Both the position numbers and the translations under genes were made by a program. A DNA stretch of 7,449 nt from Chromatiales bacterium (GTDB lineage: Bacteria; Pseudomonadota; Gammaproteobacteria; Chromatiales; Chromatiaceae): contig JAHEIA010000150.1 in the NCBI GenBank assembly GCA_024639625.1, positions 1-7,449 of the forward strand, given 5' to 3'. Below are positions 7,005-7,449 of the stretch, one piece after another. Position 1 is the stretch's first letter. The number at the start of each line of letters is the position of its first letter. The notes beneath the pieces are model-generated. The model saw nothing but the letters and a program-made list of their open reading frames with translations. It searched no databases and was not told the origin of the DNA.

Positions 7005-7449
7005 TCAGGGTTGCGCTTCGGCCAGGGCGTCGAGGAAGCGCTCCGCGTCGAGGGCGGCCATGCAGCCGCTGCCGGCGGAGGTCACCGCCTGTCGATACAC
7101 GTGATCCATGACGTCGCCCGCCGCGAATACGCCGGGAATGCTGGTCTGGGTCGCGTTCCCGTTGGCGCCTCCTTCGACCGTAAGATAGCCGTGCTGCATC
7201 GCCAGTTGCCCCTCGAACAGGTCGGTGTTGGGTTTGTGTCCGATGGCGATGAAGACACCCTGGAGCTCGATGTCCTTGGTGCTGCCGTCCTGCACGTTCT
7301 TGATGCGCATTCCGGTGACCCCGGTCTGGTCGCCGAGCACGTCCTCGAGGACATGATTCCATTCGATGATCACATTGCCGTCCTGGGATTTCTGGATCAA
7401 CTGGTTGGCGAGGATCTTCTCGGAGCGAAATTTGTCCCGGCGATGCACC
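7005..7449 (-). CDS. trxB: Thioredoxin-disulfide reductase, C-terminal part (partial)
   Basis: TrxB is a homodimeric flavoenzyme that reduces thioredoxin with NADPH. The visible 147 residues are about the last 45% of the protein; the gene runs off the right edge, so the N-terminal FAD site and the CATC redox centre are outside the window. The fragment begins inside the NADPH domain with [10 protein letters not shown], the arginine-rich motif that binds the NADPH phosphate. It continues with [12 protein letters not shown] (64-75), then the FAD-binding block with [19 protein letters not shown] (97-115), and ends with [20 protein letters not shown] (118-137), all very close to E. coli TrxB. The leftmost-looking methionine at 7448 is an internal GTG coding Val, not a start. 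It precedes the DUF482-aat-bpt set on the same strand and may lie in the same transcript. Confidence 0.97.
   Translation of the reverse strand, partial: VHRRDKFRSEKILANQLIQKSQDGNVIIEWNHVLEDVLGDQTGVTGMRIKNVQDGSTKDIELQGVFIAIGHKPNTDLFEGQLAMQHGYLTVEGGANGNATQTSIPGVFAAGDVMDHVYRQAVTSAGSGCMAALDAERFLDALAEAQP

Noticed and set aside
1..7449. CRISPR arrays, tRNA or rRNA genes, insertion sequences, attachment sites, defence genes
   Set aside because: No regularly spaced repeats, tRNA-like cloverleaf, transposase or integrase motif was seen on either strand; the window is nearly completely filled by housekeeping genes.

Overview
The window looks like ordinary chromosome from a GC-rich gammaproteobacterium; GC appears well above 60% by eye. 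The clues are the lpxB-rnhB-dnaE order known from Escherichia coli, a DnaE of the proteobacterial type that keeps E. coli residue numbering through the active site, and a trxB-aat-bpt group typical of this class. A purple-sulfur or other Chromatiales-like lineage would fit, but nothing here proves the genus. There is no rRNA, tRNA, CRISPR array, insertion sequence or phage gene, and almost every base is coding.

Left part, plus strand (1-4274): the last 36 codons of lpxB (lipid A disaccharide synthase), then rnhB (RNase HII), then dnaE (replicative DNA polymerase III alpha subunit). The stop of lpxB overlaps the start of rnhB (ATGA), and rnhB overlaps dnaE by 11 bases, so these genes are almost certainly one transcript with coupled translation.

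Middle (4275-4302): a 28-base gap between the convergent ends of dnaE and bpt, with no recognisable intrinsic terminator.

Right part, minus strand (4303-7449, read right to left): the C-terminal half of trxB (thioredoxin reductase), a 55-base gap that can form two small hairpins, a FemAB/GNAT-like protein of the COG3146/DUF482 family, aat (leucyl/phenylalanyl-tRNA-protein transferase), and bpt (aspartate/glutamate leucyltransferase). The last three are joined by stop/start overlaps (ATGA and TGATG). Aat and Bpt both attach amino acids to protein N-termini to mark them for ClpS/ClpAP in the N-degron pathway: Aat acts on Lys/Arg and Bpt on Asp/Glu. The DUF482 protein, of unknown biochemical role, is locked into the same translational unit and belongs to a related fold superfamily.

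No clearly new system is present. The points most worth a second look are the three-transferase block, the junction that brings the dnaE and bpt clusters end to end in place of their usual downstream neighbours (accA and infA), and a G-rich tract in the dnaE coding strand.
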